A program made the position numbers and the translations under genes. Positions 40,460-49,291 of a stretch of 64,000 bases of DNA are shown here, piece by piece. How positions within the stretch are numbered: the stretch's first letter is position 1; each line of letters starts with the position of its first letter. The notes beneath the pieces were generated by a model. It saw only the letters and a program-made list of their open reading frames with translations. It did not search any database and was not told the origin of the DNA. This DNA is from Rhodococcus jostii NBRC 16295 (GTDB taxonomy: Bacteria; Actinomycetota; Actinomycetes; Mycobacteriales; Mycobacteriaceae): contig NZ_BCWY01000001.1 of the NCBI RefSeq assembly GCF_001894825.1, forward strand, positions 1 through 64,000. The letters are read 5' to 3'.

Positions 40460-41764
40460 ATGAGGAATCACCCCGCGATCTCAGCCACCGACACGAGCTC
40501 TGTGGGCAGCCATGCGTCGGAACACGAACACGGCGCTCATGCGCACTCCCGCATTGCCAGCGGACATGCCGACCACGGCCACGCCCACGACGATCAGCGC
40601 CACGAGAGCCACGGCCACGGTGACCACAGCCCCGGTCACGGCGACCACGATGACCAGCGTCACGACGACCACAGCTCCGGTCACGGTCACGGCCATGGTC
40701 ACGGCGACCACGATGACCACGATGACCACGACCACGGCCACGGCGCACTGGCCAAGCTCAAGCACATCTTCGTTCCGCACTCACACGACGCCAACGACGC
40801 GATTCAATCGGCCCAGGAATCGAGCGGCCAAGGAATTCGCGCGGCGTGGATCGGCCTCGCGGGAATGATGACCACGGCGATCCTGCAGATCTTCATCGTC
40901 GCGATTTCCGGCTCGATCGCCCTTCTCGCCGACACCCTGCACAACCTCGGACACGCGATGACCACCATTCCGCTGGTCATCGCCTTCAGGATCGGCCAGC
41001 GCGCCGCCAGCAAGCGATACAGCTATGGTTACCGACGAGCAGAAGATCTTGTCGGGGTGCTGATTTCGCTGGTCATCGCCGCATCGGCCGCTCTGATCAT
41101 CTACGAATCGATCGATGCGTTGATCAACCCACGTCCTCTGTCGAACCTGGGTTGGGTCTTCGCAGCCGGCCTGGTCGGCGCCCTGGGTAACGAGGTCGTC
41201 GCGGTCTACCGGATCCGTACCGGCCGCAAGATCGGCTCAGCAGCGTTGATCGCCGAAGGTCAGCATGCCCGCGCCGACGGATTGACCTCGATCGCCGTGG
41301 TCGTGGGCGTCGTCGGTGTCTGGTTCGGATTCGCACGCCTCGATGCCATCATCGGGCTGTTCATCGCCGCGGCCATCCTGTGGATCCTATTCAACTCCAT
41401 GCGCACCATCTGCCGCCGACTGATGGATGGTGTCGACCCGGGCGTCATCGAAAGCATGACGACGACCGTGGCCGCCGTCGACGGCGTGGTCGATGTCGAT
41501 CGTGTCCGGGCCCGCTGGAGCGGTCACCGGATGGAGGCCGACGCCAATGTCGTTGTTGCCAAGGGACTGAGCGTGGTGGACGGTCACCACATCGCCGAAC
41601 AGGTCCAGCACCAGCTGCTGCACACCACGCCGCACCTGGAAGAGGTCGTCGTCCACCTCCACCCGGACCTGAGCGCCGGCGAACTCGACGAGCTGCACGA
41701 GTTGTCCGGGCACCATGCCAGTGCCGAAGCCCGCAACCGCTATCTGGCGAAAACCCGCAGGTAA
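40460..41764 (+). CDS. CDF cation efflux protein with long His/Asp-rich N-terminus
   Basis: A 434-residue cation diffusion facilitator. Residues ~18-94 are an unusually long His/Asp/Gly tract (HGHGDH-type repeats) that should bind metal in the cytoplasm. Six membrane segments follow from ~128. TM2 has D158-T-L-H161-N-L-G-H165, with His where many Zn/Cd CDFs have Asp; TM5 has the usual H-A-R-A-D. A cytoplasmic ferredoxin-like domain (~330-420) ends the protein. Metal specificity (Zn, Co, Ni) cannot be settled. ATG 40460; a longer frame begins at 40397. Confidence 0.88.
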   Translation: MRNHPAISATDTSSVGSHASEHEHGAHAHSRIASGHADHGHAHDDQRHESHGHGDHSPGHGDHDDQRHDDHSSGHGHGHGHGDHDDHDDHDHGHGALAKLKHIFVPHSHDANDAIQSAQESSGQGIRAAWIGLAGMMTTAILQIFIVAISGSIALLADTLHNLGHAMTTIPLVIAFRIGQRAASKRYSYGYRRAEDLVGVLISLVIAASAALIIYESIDALINPRPLSNLGWVFAAGLVGALGNEVVAVYRIRTGRKIGSAALIAEGQHARADGLTSIAVVVGVVGVWFGFARLDAIIGLFIAAAILWILFNSMRTICRRLMDGVDPGVIESMTTTVAAVDGVVDVDRVRARWSGHRMEADANVVVAKGLSVVDGHHIAEQVQHQLLHTTPHLEEVVVHLHPDLSAGELDELHELSGHHASAEARNRYLAKTRR

Positions 41765-41869
41765 CCGGCGCAACCCACGGCGGCCCAACCTATCTCCAGG
41801 CACACCGGCCGACCGCTGCGCGGACACCGACCACCACTGAGCACTATGAACGTATTGGAGGCAGAGACC

Positions 41870-42475
41870 ATGTCTGGTGACACCACGAGCGGTGAGCACG
41901 ACTTCGTCGTGCGGGAGTTGACCATCGATGACCTTCCTGAAGCTCGCGCACTGATGTTGCGGTCGGTAGTCGAGGACTTCGGGGATGAATACGATCCCGT
42001 CGTCCACTCCGACATCGACGACATGATCGGCTGGTATCTCGAACCCGAGGGCCCATTCATGCTCGTCGTGGCAGACCGCGCGACCGGGGAACTGCTCGCC
42101 ACCGGTGGCATCCGCGGCGGAGCGCTGAAGGAAGGACTCAGCCCGCAGAACCTCGTCGAGCGGTATCGGGACGGACACACCGGCCAATTGGTTCGTGTCT
42201 ACGTCCTTCGCGAACACCGCCGTCGTGGTATCGCGCGTATCGTCGTCGACGCCGTCCTCGAACGCGTTGCGCAGGAGGGCATCTACGCGACGATCGCGTT
42301 GCACACCTTTCGGCATTCACCAGGCGCCATCCCGTTCTGGCTCTCCATGGGCGCCCGGATCGTCGAAGACGACACCACCGGGATATCTCGCGCGATCTTC
42401 CTCGAAATCCCGGTCGACGACGCAGCCGCAGCCCACTGCTGCGAGACCACCACATACAGCCAGTCCAGCATCTGA
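41870..42475 (+). CDS. GNAT family N-acetyltransferase
   Basis: A 201-residue acetyltransferase. The beta4-alpha3 acetyl-CoA loop is LVRVYVLREHRRRGIARIVVDAVLERV (the R/Q-x-x-G-x-G/A motif as RRRGIA), and a beta5 SMGARIVEDD end is present. It would acetylate an amine; the substrate is unknown but the neighbourhood is amine catabolism. ATG 41870 has GGAGG eight bases upstream, better than ATG 41846. The gene precedes the ferredoxin-fold protein by about 55 bases. Confidence 0.88.
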   Translation: MSGDTTSGEHDFVVRELTIDDLPEARALMLRSVVEDFGDEYDPVVHSDIDDMIGWYLEPEGPFMLVVADRATGELLATGGIRGGALKEGLSPQNLVERYRDGHTGQLVRVYVLREHRRRGIARIVVDAVLERVAQEGIYATIALHTFRHSPGAIPFWLSMGARIVEDDTTGISRAIFLEIPVDDAAAAHCCETTTYSQSSI

Positions 42476-42478
42476 AAT

Positions 42479-42516
42479 TCCGTATCCAACCGAGAAAGTC
42501 CGTATCCAACCGAGAA
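42479..42516 (+). repeat. tandem 18-bp direct repeat in leader
   Basis: TCCGTATCCAACCGAGAA occurs at 42479-42496 and again at 42499-42516, period 20. The second copy ends in GAGAAGG, the ribosome site of the gene at 42530; the first gives a second GAGAAAG. It could be a slippage duplication or a protein/RNA binding site. Confidence 0.8.
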
Positions 42517-42529
42517 GGCAGGCGAACAC

Positions 42530-42964
42530 ATGACCAAGCGACGTGACCTCTTCATCTTCGTACCCGAAACCGGCAAGGCCGAGCAGGCCCAGGCCTACCT
42601 GGGCGAGTGGCTTCGTTCACTCGACGGCCACCCCGGATATCTCGGTGGCTCCGTCCTCAAGGAAGTCGCGAACGAACTGCTCCCCGACACCCTGGTCCTG
42701 GTGCTCGAGTTCGAGTCCACCGAGGCGGCTCGCGCACTGTGGCCCAAGATCGAAAACACCGTCAACCCGCTGTATCCGGACGACAAGTCCGATAAGTCGC
42801 CCGACCAGGGCACCGCCTTCTTCGACGGAACCAAGCAGGCCGTGGCCGCCGGAGGACCGCTGCCACTGAAATTCACCCGAGGCAACGGGCTGCTCGCGCG
42901 AATGCTGCACATTCACGCCGCCGAGGTCGACGAGTTCGCCACCGCCGCCACCGCCACCGTCTGA
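42530..42964 (+). CDS. ferredoxin-fold protein (antibiotic biosynthesis monooxygenase-like)
   Basis: A 144-residue protein. The first strand-helix (RDLFIFVPETGKAEQAQAYLGEWLRSLDGHPGYLGG) and LVLVLEFESTEAARALWPKI pattern resemble dimeric alpha/beta-barrel monooxygenase-like proteins. The heme or substrate residues that would define a subfamily are not clear. It sits between the acetyltransferase and aminotransferase genes on the same strand, 46 bases before the latter. A binding or stabilising role for a catabolic intermediate is possible. Confidence 0.6.
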   Translation: MTKRRDLFIFVPETGKAEQAQAYLGEWLRSLDGHPGYLGGSVLKEVANELLPDTLVLVLEFESTEAARALWPKIENTVNPLYPDDKSDKSPDQGTAFFDGTKQAVAAGGPLPLKFTRGNGLLARMLHIHAAEVDEFATAATATV

Positions 42965-43010
42965 CCTCGTCTCTTCGACGTCCGACCCAGAGATCCAGGA
43001 GAAAACCACC

Positions 43011-44267
43011 ATGGAGACGACCGGCATACTGTGGCACCCGCAGACGCACATGCCCACCGCTCCGCAGCAGCGTCTGGTGATTACGGCCGGCGACGGCGCA
43101 TGGGTGACTACCGAGGACGGCCAGCGTTTGCTCGATCTGCCTGCCGGTCTCTGGTACGCCAACGTCGGCCACGGACGCGCACGCATCGCGGACGCGGCAG
43201 CGGCACAGATCCGCACCCTCGAGACGTACCACCTGTTCGGGGCACACGCCAACAAACCCGCCCTCGAGCTCGCCGAACGGGTGTCCGCGCTGCTGCCCAT
43301 CGACGACGCCTCGATCTTCTTCACCTCCGGCGGCTCGGATTCCGTCGACACCGCCTGCAAGCTTGCCCGCCGATACTGGAACGTCCTCGGCAAGGACACC
43401 AAGAAGACCATCCTCAGCCGGCGCGGCGGCTACCACGGTCTGCACGGCTTCGGCACCTCCATCGCCGGCCTCGACTTCAACCGTGAGGGATACGGCACCG
43501 ACTCACTGATTCCCGACACCGCCCGGGTCCCGCAAACAGACCTCGCCGGCACGGCAGAGGTCATCGATCGACTCGGGCCCGAGAACATCGCCGCGATCGT
43601 CGTCGAACCCGTCATCGGCACCGGCGGAGTCGTACCACCACCCGAGGGCTATCTGCCCGGCATCGCGGCCCTGGCGAAAGAGCACGACATCCTGCTCATC
43701 GCCGACGAGGTGATCACCGGATTCGGCCGTACGGGGCACTGGTTCGGCTGCACCCGGTGGGGAATCGAACCGGACATCATCACCATGGCCAAGGGCATCA
43801 CCTCGGGATATCTCCCGCTGGGTGCGGTCGGCATCGCACCGAGAGTCGCCGAGCCGTTCTTCATCGGCGCGGACGCCCCCATCTTCCGCCACGGTCTCAC
43901 CTACTCCGGTCACGCCACCGCGTGCGCGGTGGCATCGGCCAACCTCGACATCATCGAGGAAGAAGACCTCGTTCGCCGAGTCGCCGACCTGGAACCCGTG
44001 CTCGCGCAGGCTCTGACACCACTGACTCGATCACCCTTCGTCGCCGAGGTCCGCTCCGTCGGCCTGATGGCCGGAATCCAGTTACATCCCGACATCGACG
44101 GAAACGAAGTGGTGCGGGACTGCCGGCGAGGCGGTGTCCTGACTCGGCTCTTGGCCGACAACACGCTGCATGTCTGCCCCCCGTTCGTCATCACGAAAGA
44201 GGAGATCGAATTTGCGGTGTCGGTGATCGGCGACCAACTCTCCGCGCTCGAAGGCAAGGCGGCCTGA
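43011..44267 (+). CDS. class III aminotransferase
   Basis: A 418-residue PLP enzyme of the omega-amino-acid:pyruvate / GABA aminotransferase type. The PLP Lys is K261 in TMAKGITSGYLPLGAV; the cofactor pocket has FFTSGGSDSVDTACKLAR and ADEVITGFGRTG (~231-242). These enzymes move the terminal amino group of an omega-amino acid or diamine to a keto acid. The stop and the start of the next gene are one base apart, so the semialdehyde product is probably oxidised by that aldehyde dehydrogenase. ATG 43011. Confidence 0.92.
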   Translation: METTGILWHPQTHMPTAPQQRLVITAGDGAWVTTEDGQRLLDLPAGLWYANVGHGRARIADAAAAQIRTLETYHLFGAHANKPALELAERVSALLPIDDASIFFTSGGSDSVDTACKLARRYWNVLGKDTKKTILSRRGGYHGLHGFGTSIAGLDFNREGYGTDSLIPDTARVPQTDLAGTAEVIDRLGPENIAAIVVEPVIGTGGVVPPPEGYLPGIAALAKEHDILLIADEVITGFGRTGHWFGCTRWGIEPDIITMAKGITSGYLPLGAVGIAPRVAEPFFIGADAPIFRHGLTYSGHATACAVASANLDIIEEEDLVRRVADLEPVLAQALTPLTRSPFVAEVRSVGLMAGIQLHPDIDGNEVVRDCRRGGVLTRLLADNTLHVCPPFVITKEEIEFAVSVIGDQLSALEGKAA

Positions 44268-44268
44268 C

Positions 44269-45753
44269 ATGACCAGCATCGACGCGGCCACGAAACCCGG
44301 ACTGGTCTCAGCTCTGGCGATTCCGGCCGGATTTGTCGCCGGAATCTGGCGGGAACCTGCCCACGGCAGAGTCTTCGAGGTGGTCGACCCCGCCACCGAA
44401 CGGGTCGTCGCCGCCGCACCGGATTGCTCGGTCGCCGACGCTCGTCTGGCCCTCACGGCAGCACACGAGGCGGGCGAGACGTGGGCGCGGTTCCCGCTGC
44501 GCGCCCGCGCCGGCATCCTGCACCGCCTGTTTGAGCTTGTCCACGAACACCGCGAACGCCTCGCGGTGACGATCTCACTCGAGGTCGGCAAGACGCTGGC
44601 CGAAGCGCGTGGTGAGGTGGACTATGCCGCGGACTACATCCGTTGGTACGCCGAGGAAGCGGTCCGGCCCGCCGGTCGAAGCACCCCGTCTCCGGACGGT
44701 CGGTCCCATATCGTCACCGTCGCCGGACCTCTCGGCCCGTGCCTGCTGATCACCCCGTGGAATGTGCCGTTGGCGATGGCGACGAGGAAGCTCGCTCCCG
44801 CACTCGCTGCGGGCTGCACCGCCATCCTCAAACCCTCCGAATTGACACCGCTGTCCTCCCTGATCCTGGCCGAACTCGCTCTCGAGGCCGGTCTGCCACC
44901 CGGTGTGTTGTCGGTCCTGCCCACGACGGAGGCGGCGACCGTGTGCGCCGATCTCATGGCGGACGACAGACTGCGGAAGGTGTCCTTCACCGGCTCGACC
45001 GCCGTGGGGCGGATCCTGCTCGAGCAGGGCGGCCGGCGCGTCCTGCGGATGTCGATGGAGCTGGGCGGCAACGCCCCGTTCCTCGTGTTCGACGATGCCG
45101 ACCTCGACACCGCTGTCGAGGAGGCCATGACCGCGAAAATGCGGATGGGCGGTCAGTCCTGTGTCGCCGCGAACCGCTTCCTGGTCCAGGACTCGATCGC
45201 CGACCAGTTCGCCGACGCGCTCGCGGCGCGGGTGAACGCCATGCGCGTCGGTCCCCCGGGCGCCGAGGGAGTTGACCTGGGTCCGCTCGTGTCCGCACTG
45301 GCAGTGGCCAAAGCCCGCCGTCTGGTCGAGGACGCCCTGGCGCGGGGCGCCTCACTGCGGGCGCAGGCAACCATCCCCGACGGACGCGGCTTCTACTATC
45401 CGCCAACCGTTCTCGACAACGTCGATCGCGGCGCCCGTATCTGCCGTGAAGAGGTCTTCGGCCCGGTGGCGGCCATCTCACGATTCAGCACCGAGGACGA
45501 GGCCCTCGCCCTGGCCAACGACACCGAGTTCGGGCTGGCGGCATACCTGGTGACCCGGGATCTGGGACGGGCGAGCAGGGTCGCCGGGCGGCTCCAGGCC
45601 GGGATGGTCGGCATCAACCGGGGTCTCGTCTCCAATGTCGCGGCACCATTCGGCGGCATCAAACAGTCCGGGCTCGGCAGAGAAGGCGGCGCCGAGGGCC
45701 TTCTCGAGTACCAACAGACGAAATACCTGGCCGTACCACCGCTGTACAGCTGA
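44269..45753 (+). CDS. aldehyde dehydrogenase, semialdehyde dehydrogenase-like
   Basis: A 494-residue NAD(P)-dependent dehydrogenase of the succinate-semialdehyde type. The nucleophile is in GGQSCVAANRF, the base in SMELGGNAPFLVFDDADLD, and the cofactor motif is SFTGSTAVGRILL. GQSCVAANR is close to the GabD signature. It starts one base after the aminotransferase stop, forming a two-step module that turns a terminal amine into a carboxylate. The specific semialdehyde is not certain. ATG 44269. Confidence 0.92.
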   Translation: MTSIDAATKPGLVSALAIPAGFVAGIWREPAHGRVFEVVDPATERVVAAAPDCSVADARLALTAAHEAGETWARFPLRARAGILHRLFELVHEHRERLAVTISLEVGKTLAEARGEVDYAADYIRWYAEEAVRPAGRSTPSPDGRSHIVTVAGPLGPCLLITPWNVPLAMATRKLAPALAAGCTAILKPSELTPLSSLILAELALEAGLPPGVLSVLPTTEAATVCADLMADDRLRKVSFTGSTAVGRILLEQGGRRVLRMSMELGGNAPFLVFDDADLDTAVEEAMTAKMRMGGQSCVAANRFLVQDSIADQFADALAARVNAMRVGPPGAEGVDLGPLVSALAVAKARRLVEDALARGASLRAQATIPDGRGFYYPPTVLDNVDRGARICREEVFGPVAAISRFSTEDEALALANDTEFGLAAYLVTRDLGRASRVAGRLQAGMVGINRGLVSNVAAPFGGIKQSGLGREGGAEGLLEYQQTKYLAVPPLYS

Positions 45754-45786
45754 GCACGGCCAGGAGCACTACTCCGCCAGATCGTT

Positions 45787-45836
45787 CGCAGTCCCCAAGC
45801 GTCGCGGCACGGTCACCGCGTCACTTGGGGACTGCG
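45787..45836. terminator. terminator between convergent genes
   Basis: A perfect 13-bp inverted repeat CGCAGTCCCCAAG (45787-45799) and CTTGGGGACTGCG (45824-45836), whose loop holds a second short GC stem. It lies between the aldehyde dehydrogenase and the convergent flavoprotein gene. Confidence 0.7.
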
Positions 45837-45840
45837 CTCG

Positions 45841-47016
45841 TCATGCCGGAGTTCGGGTCTCCGGCGCCCACTCCTGGAGGTTTCGGCCGGGGGCGAGAAA
45901 CTCCACATCCCGGTCTGTCGATCCCTCGATGATCTGATCGGCGACGACATCGCCCATGACCGGCGCGAATTTGAATCCAGCCCCGGAGAATCCACACGCC
46001 ACCACAATCTGTTCCGTGCCAGGAGCCGCTCCGACCATCGGCTGACCGTCCGTGGTGTACCCCTCCATGTTGACCGTCGTCGTGACCGGATCCGGATGGA
46101 GCCCGGGAAAGTACTCTTCGACGACATCGCGGAAGTAGCGAACAATGCTGTGCCCCACGGTCAATGCCGGATTCTCGGTGTCATAGACGATGGGATGACC
46201 GCTGGTATAGATGCCGACCTTGACCGTAGCTCCATCGATGGTGGGAAAGCCGTACGCTCGGATGTCACCGACGCGTTCGAACACCGGAAACCGCGACGCC
46301 CGATAGGCGTCGACGTCGCGGGGCAGGTACCACGCCTGCACGAGCCGTCTCGGCAATACCGTCGCCGCGGCTGCCGGCAGCAGGTCCCGCGCCCACGGTC
46401 CCGGCGCCACCACCACGCGGCTGTAGCGGCGGGCACCCTCGGCAGTTCGCACCGTCACACCGGCACCGTCCGGCTCGACACCCAACACCCGGGTGTAATC
46501 GGAGACCGTCGCCCCGAGTGCCCGTGCGCGGTCCACGGCGGTGACGACACTGAGTTCGGGTCGGATGAAACCCCCGACGGGATCCGTGAGCGCCGCGTCG
46601 GTCGGCCGTACCAGGTGTTGGGGGAACCGTCGGGCGAGCTCCGTGCTGTCGAGCAGCTCGTGTTCGAGCCCCGCCGCCATTGCCGACTGATGGGCGAGGA
46701 CCAGTGCGTCGCTGTCTTTCGGCCCGAGAATGAGACCGCCCGTAATCTGGAGCAATTCGCGCCCGGTGGTGTGCTCGAGTTCCCTCCACAGACTGAGTGC
46801 GTCGAGCGCCAGGGGGGTGCATTGACGAATGCGTTGGCTCTGCGCCGAGAATCGGCGGGTTTGACCGGCCGAGGCGCCGCGGTCGTGCCCGACTCCGAAG
46901 CGCTCGTAACCGTGGACCCGGACGCCACGCTCGGCCAGGCGCCACAGCGCCATGGACCCGATCGCTCCGAGCCCAACGATGGCGACCTCGGCGGCATCTT
47001 TCGAAGATGTTGTCAT
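45841..47016 (-). CDS. sarcosine oxidase-family flavoprotein
   Basis: A 391-residue FAD oxidoreductase of the monomeric sarcosine oxidase / N-methyltryptophan oxidase type. VAIVGLGAIGSMALWRLAERG is the dinucleotide motif; the ASAGQTRRFSAQSQ and GFSGAGFKFAPVMGDVVAD blocks follow the family. In sarcosine oxidases a Cys-Met-Tyr-Thr segment holds the covalent flavin; here the matching place reads NMEGYTTDGQPMVG, without Cys, so FAD is probably non-covalent. It would oxidise an N-methyl or secondary amino acid. ATG 47016; divergent from the M20 hydrolase gene. Confidence 0.88.
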   Translation of the reverse strand: MTTSSKDAAEVAIVGLGAIGSMALWRLAERGVRVHGYERFGVGHDRGASAGQTRRFSAQSQRIRQCTPLALDALSLWRELEHTTGRELLQITGGLILGPKDSDALVLAHQSAMAAGLEHELLDSTELARRFPQHLVRPTDAALTDPVGGFIRPELSVVTAVDRARALGATVSDYTRVLGVEPDGAGVTVRTAEGARRYSRVVVAPGPWARDLLPAAAATVLPRRLVQAWYLPRDVDAYRASRFPVFERVGDIRAYGFPTIDGATVKVGIYTSGHPIVYDTENPALTVGHSIVRYFRDVVEEYFPGLHPDPVTTTVNMEGYTTDGQPMVGAAPGTEQIVVACGFSGAGFKFAPVMGDVVADQIIEGSTDRDVEFLAPGRNLQEWAPETRTPA

Positions 47017-47197
47017 GGAGCTACTTTCGGTGTGGGGAGGGGCGGCCGGGGAGGCGGCCGTAGCTAGCGGAGTTGCTCCGATAGCGATGTCCGCGGCTGA
47101 CCCGCGGACTCGGTTGTACATGTCACGCACATTCCACCCAGCATTCTGATATTTTACTAGAAACATCACAAATGTGTGGAGTGGACGGAGGACGACC

Positions 47198-48475
47198 GTG
47201 ACGACAAGCCGGGACACGGAGCTGGTCTCGTTGCGCCGCGCGCTGCACGCCCGTCCCGAACTGGGATTCTGCGAGATAGAAACCGCAGCCCGCGTGATCG
47301 ACGAACTCTCCACGGCGGTCGACACTCTCGAATTCGGCAGCACGATCTGCGCCGTCGCAGGACTAGCCGGCCTCCCGCCCGCCGAGGAACTCGACCATGC
47401 ACGCCGCCGCGCACTCGAGGCGGGCATCGATGCCGAACTGGTCGAACGCCTCGGCCATGGCAACACCGGCGTCGTCGCGAGCGTGCGGGGACGTCGGCCC
47501 GGACCGGTCATCGCGCTGCGATGCGATATGGACGGACTGCCCATCACCGAGTCCGAGGACGCCGCTCACCTGCCGTTTCGCGGCGGCTTCGCCTCTGGGT
47601 ACTCCGGCGTCATGCACGCCTGCGGGCACGATGGCCACGTGGCCATCGGTGTCACGTTGGCGAAATGCCTCGCTGCAGACAGGAACTTCGCCGGTGAGCT
47701 CCGGGTGATCTTTCAGCCCGCAGAAGAGGGCGTGCGTGGGGCGCGAGCGATGGTGGCGGCGGGCGCCGCGCGCGGCGTCGACGTGATGCTGGGGCTCCAC
47801 CTCGGGATCGGTCTCGACGTGGGGACCGTCGCGAGCAGCACGACAGGTGTGATGGCCACCGAGAAGTGGAAGATCGAATTGAGGGGAGTCCCCGCACATG
47901 CCGCCCTGGCGCCGAGCGAGGGACGGAATGCGCTGTTGGGCGCCGCGACGATCGCTCTCGGATTGCACGCGTTGCCGCCGTTCGCGCAGGCAACCACCCG
48001 GGTCAACGTCGGCGCGATGACGGCCGGCACGTCGGCCAACATCATCGCCGACAGGGCAGAAATACACTGCGAACTGCGTGCCGACGACACCGCTGTCTTC
48101 GCGGAGTTGACCTCACGGGCCCGTGACGTCGTACTCGGCGCCGCCGGCATGTACGGGCTCGGCGCGAGGATTGATGTGCTCGGCGGCGCGGAGGTTGCTG
48201 TCTGCGACGCCGAGATCGTCGGAGTCCTGGACCGATGCGCACACACCGTGGACGGCATCACGAACGCTCTACCGACCGCCCCGATGTCCGCCAGCGACGA
48301 CGTCACCCTCTTCATGAGCGACGTGCAGCGCCACGGAGGGAAAGCCAGCTTCGTCCTCGTGGGTGCGAGCAGCCCGGCCCCGCATCACCACCCTCGATTC
48401 GACATCGATGAACGGTCGCTGCCGATCGCGGCCGACTGGCTGGAACAGTTCATCCGCACACACGACTACGATTGA
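47198..48475 (+). CDS. M20 family amidohydrolase
   Basis: A 425-residue metallohydrolase of the M20D type (hippurate / N-acyl-amino acid hydrolase). Metal-site motifs are HACGHDGHVAIG and VIFQPAEEGVRGARAM, plus a C-terminal His (SPAPHHHPRFDID). The lid domain (~185-300) is present. It would release an amino acid from an N-acyl conjugate, here possibly to feed the aminotransferase or flavoprotein. GTG 47198 has GGAGG six bases upstream and is preferred over the earlier in-frame start at 47174. Confidence 0.9.
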   Translation: MTTSRDTELVSLRRALHARPELGFCEIETAARVIDELSTAVDTLEFGSTICAVAGLAGLPPAEELDHARRRALEAGIDAELVERLGHGNTGVVASVRGRRPGPVIALRCDMDGLPITESEDAAHLPFRGGFASGYSGVMHACGHDGHVAIGVTLAKCLAADRNFAGELRVIFQPAEEGVRGARAMVAAGAARGVDVMLGLHLGIGLDVGTVASSTTGVMATEKWKIELRGVPAHAALAPSEGRNALLGAATIALGLHALPPFAQATTRVNVGAMTAGTSANIIADRAEIHCELRADDTAVFAELTSRARDVVLGAAGMYGLGARIDVLGGAEVAVCDAEIVGVLDRCAHTVDGITNALPTAPMSASDDVTLFMSDVQRHGGKASFVLVGASSPAPHHHPRFDIDERSLPIAADWLEQFIRTHDYD

Positions 48476-48547
48476 TGATATTTCACGGTCTGTCCCACGG
48501 CCCCGTGGAGCAGGCAAGGGTCGACGACGACGAAGGAGTTCCAGACA

Positions 48548-49291
48548 GTGGAGATCACCGGCGGGGCGCGGGTTGGCTCTGCCACCGGCGCCAGTGCAAC
48601 GGAAAACGCATATCGGCATATCAAGCGCCTCATCTTGACCAGCGAACTCGCCCCCGGAACCGAGTTACGCGAGGCCACACTCTCCGAATCGACAGGCTTC
48701 GGACGCAGCCCCGTACGCGAGTCGCTGCGGCGACTGGTGCAGGAAGGCTTCGTAGACGTCCGGGCTCGCCAAGGCTACCGGGTGTCGGTAGTGACCATGG
48801 CGAGCGTCAGAGACCTGTTCGAGATGCGGCTCCTCCTCGAACCGGCAGTCGTCGAGCTCGCGGCAGAGCGAGCGCCGATGGCCGAACTGGAGGCACTGCA
48901 CTCACTCGCTCACCAAACGTACGTCAGCGGAGACATCCATAGCTACGAGAAGTTTCTCGAAGACAACCGCGAATTCCATGTTCGGATCGCAGAGGCGTCC
49001 GGCAACGAAATCTTCACCCGAACCCTCAGAACGTTATTGGAGGAAATGCAGCGGCTGTTCTTCATCAGCCTCGACGGGAGCGACTCTGTCTCAGAGCAGA
49101 TGCACGAACACCACGACCTACATGATGCATTGCTGGCCCGCGACGGAACACGGGCGCGCGAGATCATGATCGCGCAGATCGAGGCCAGTCGAGAACGCGT
49201 CATGGAAGGACTGGTCGGAGCCGCCCAGCGACCGCGCCATGCAGCAAACGGGGTTGTCCTGTCAAGTTCGTCCTCAAAGCGAGGGCAGTAA
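48548..49291 (+). CDS. FadR-type GntR family regulator
   Basis: A 247-residue regulator. The winged helix (~15-80) is AYRHIKRLILTSELAPGTELREATLSESTGFGRSPVRESLRRLVQEGFVDV. The FadR C-terminal domain has metal-like His/Asp placement (DNREFHVRIAEASG; HHDLHDALLARD). It follows the M20 hydrolase by 72 bases on the same strand and probably controls the hydrolase and the divergent flavoprotein. GTG 48548 has AAGGAG upstream. Confidence 0.9.
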   Translation: MEITGGARVGSATGASATENAYRHIKRLILTSELAPGTELREATLSESTGFGRSPVRESLRRLVQEGFVDVRARQGYRVSVVTMASVRDLFEMRLLLEPAVVELAAERAPMAELEALHSLAHQTYVSGDIHSYEKFLEDNREFHVRIAEASGNEIFTRTLRTLLEEMQRLFFISLDGSDSVSEQMHEHHDLHDALLARDGTRAREIMIAQIEASRERVMEGLVGAAQRPRHAANGVVLSSSSSKRGQ

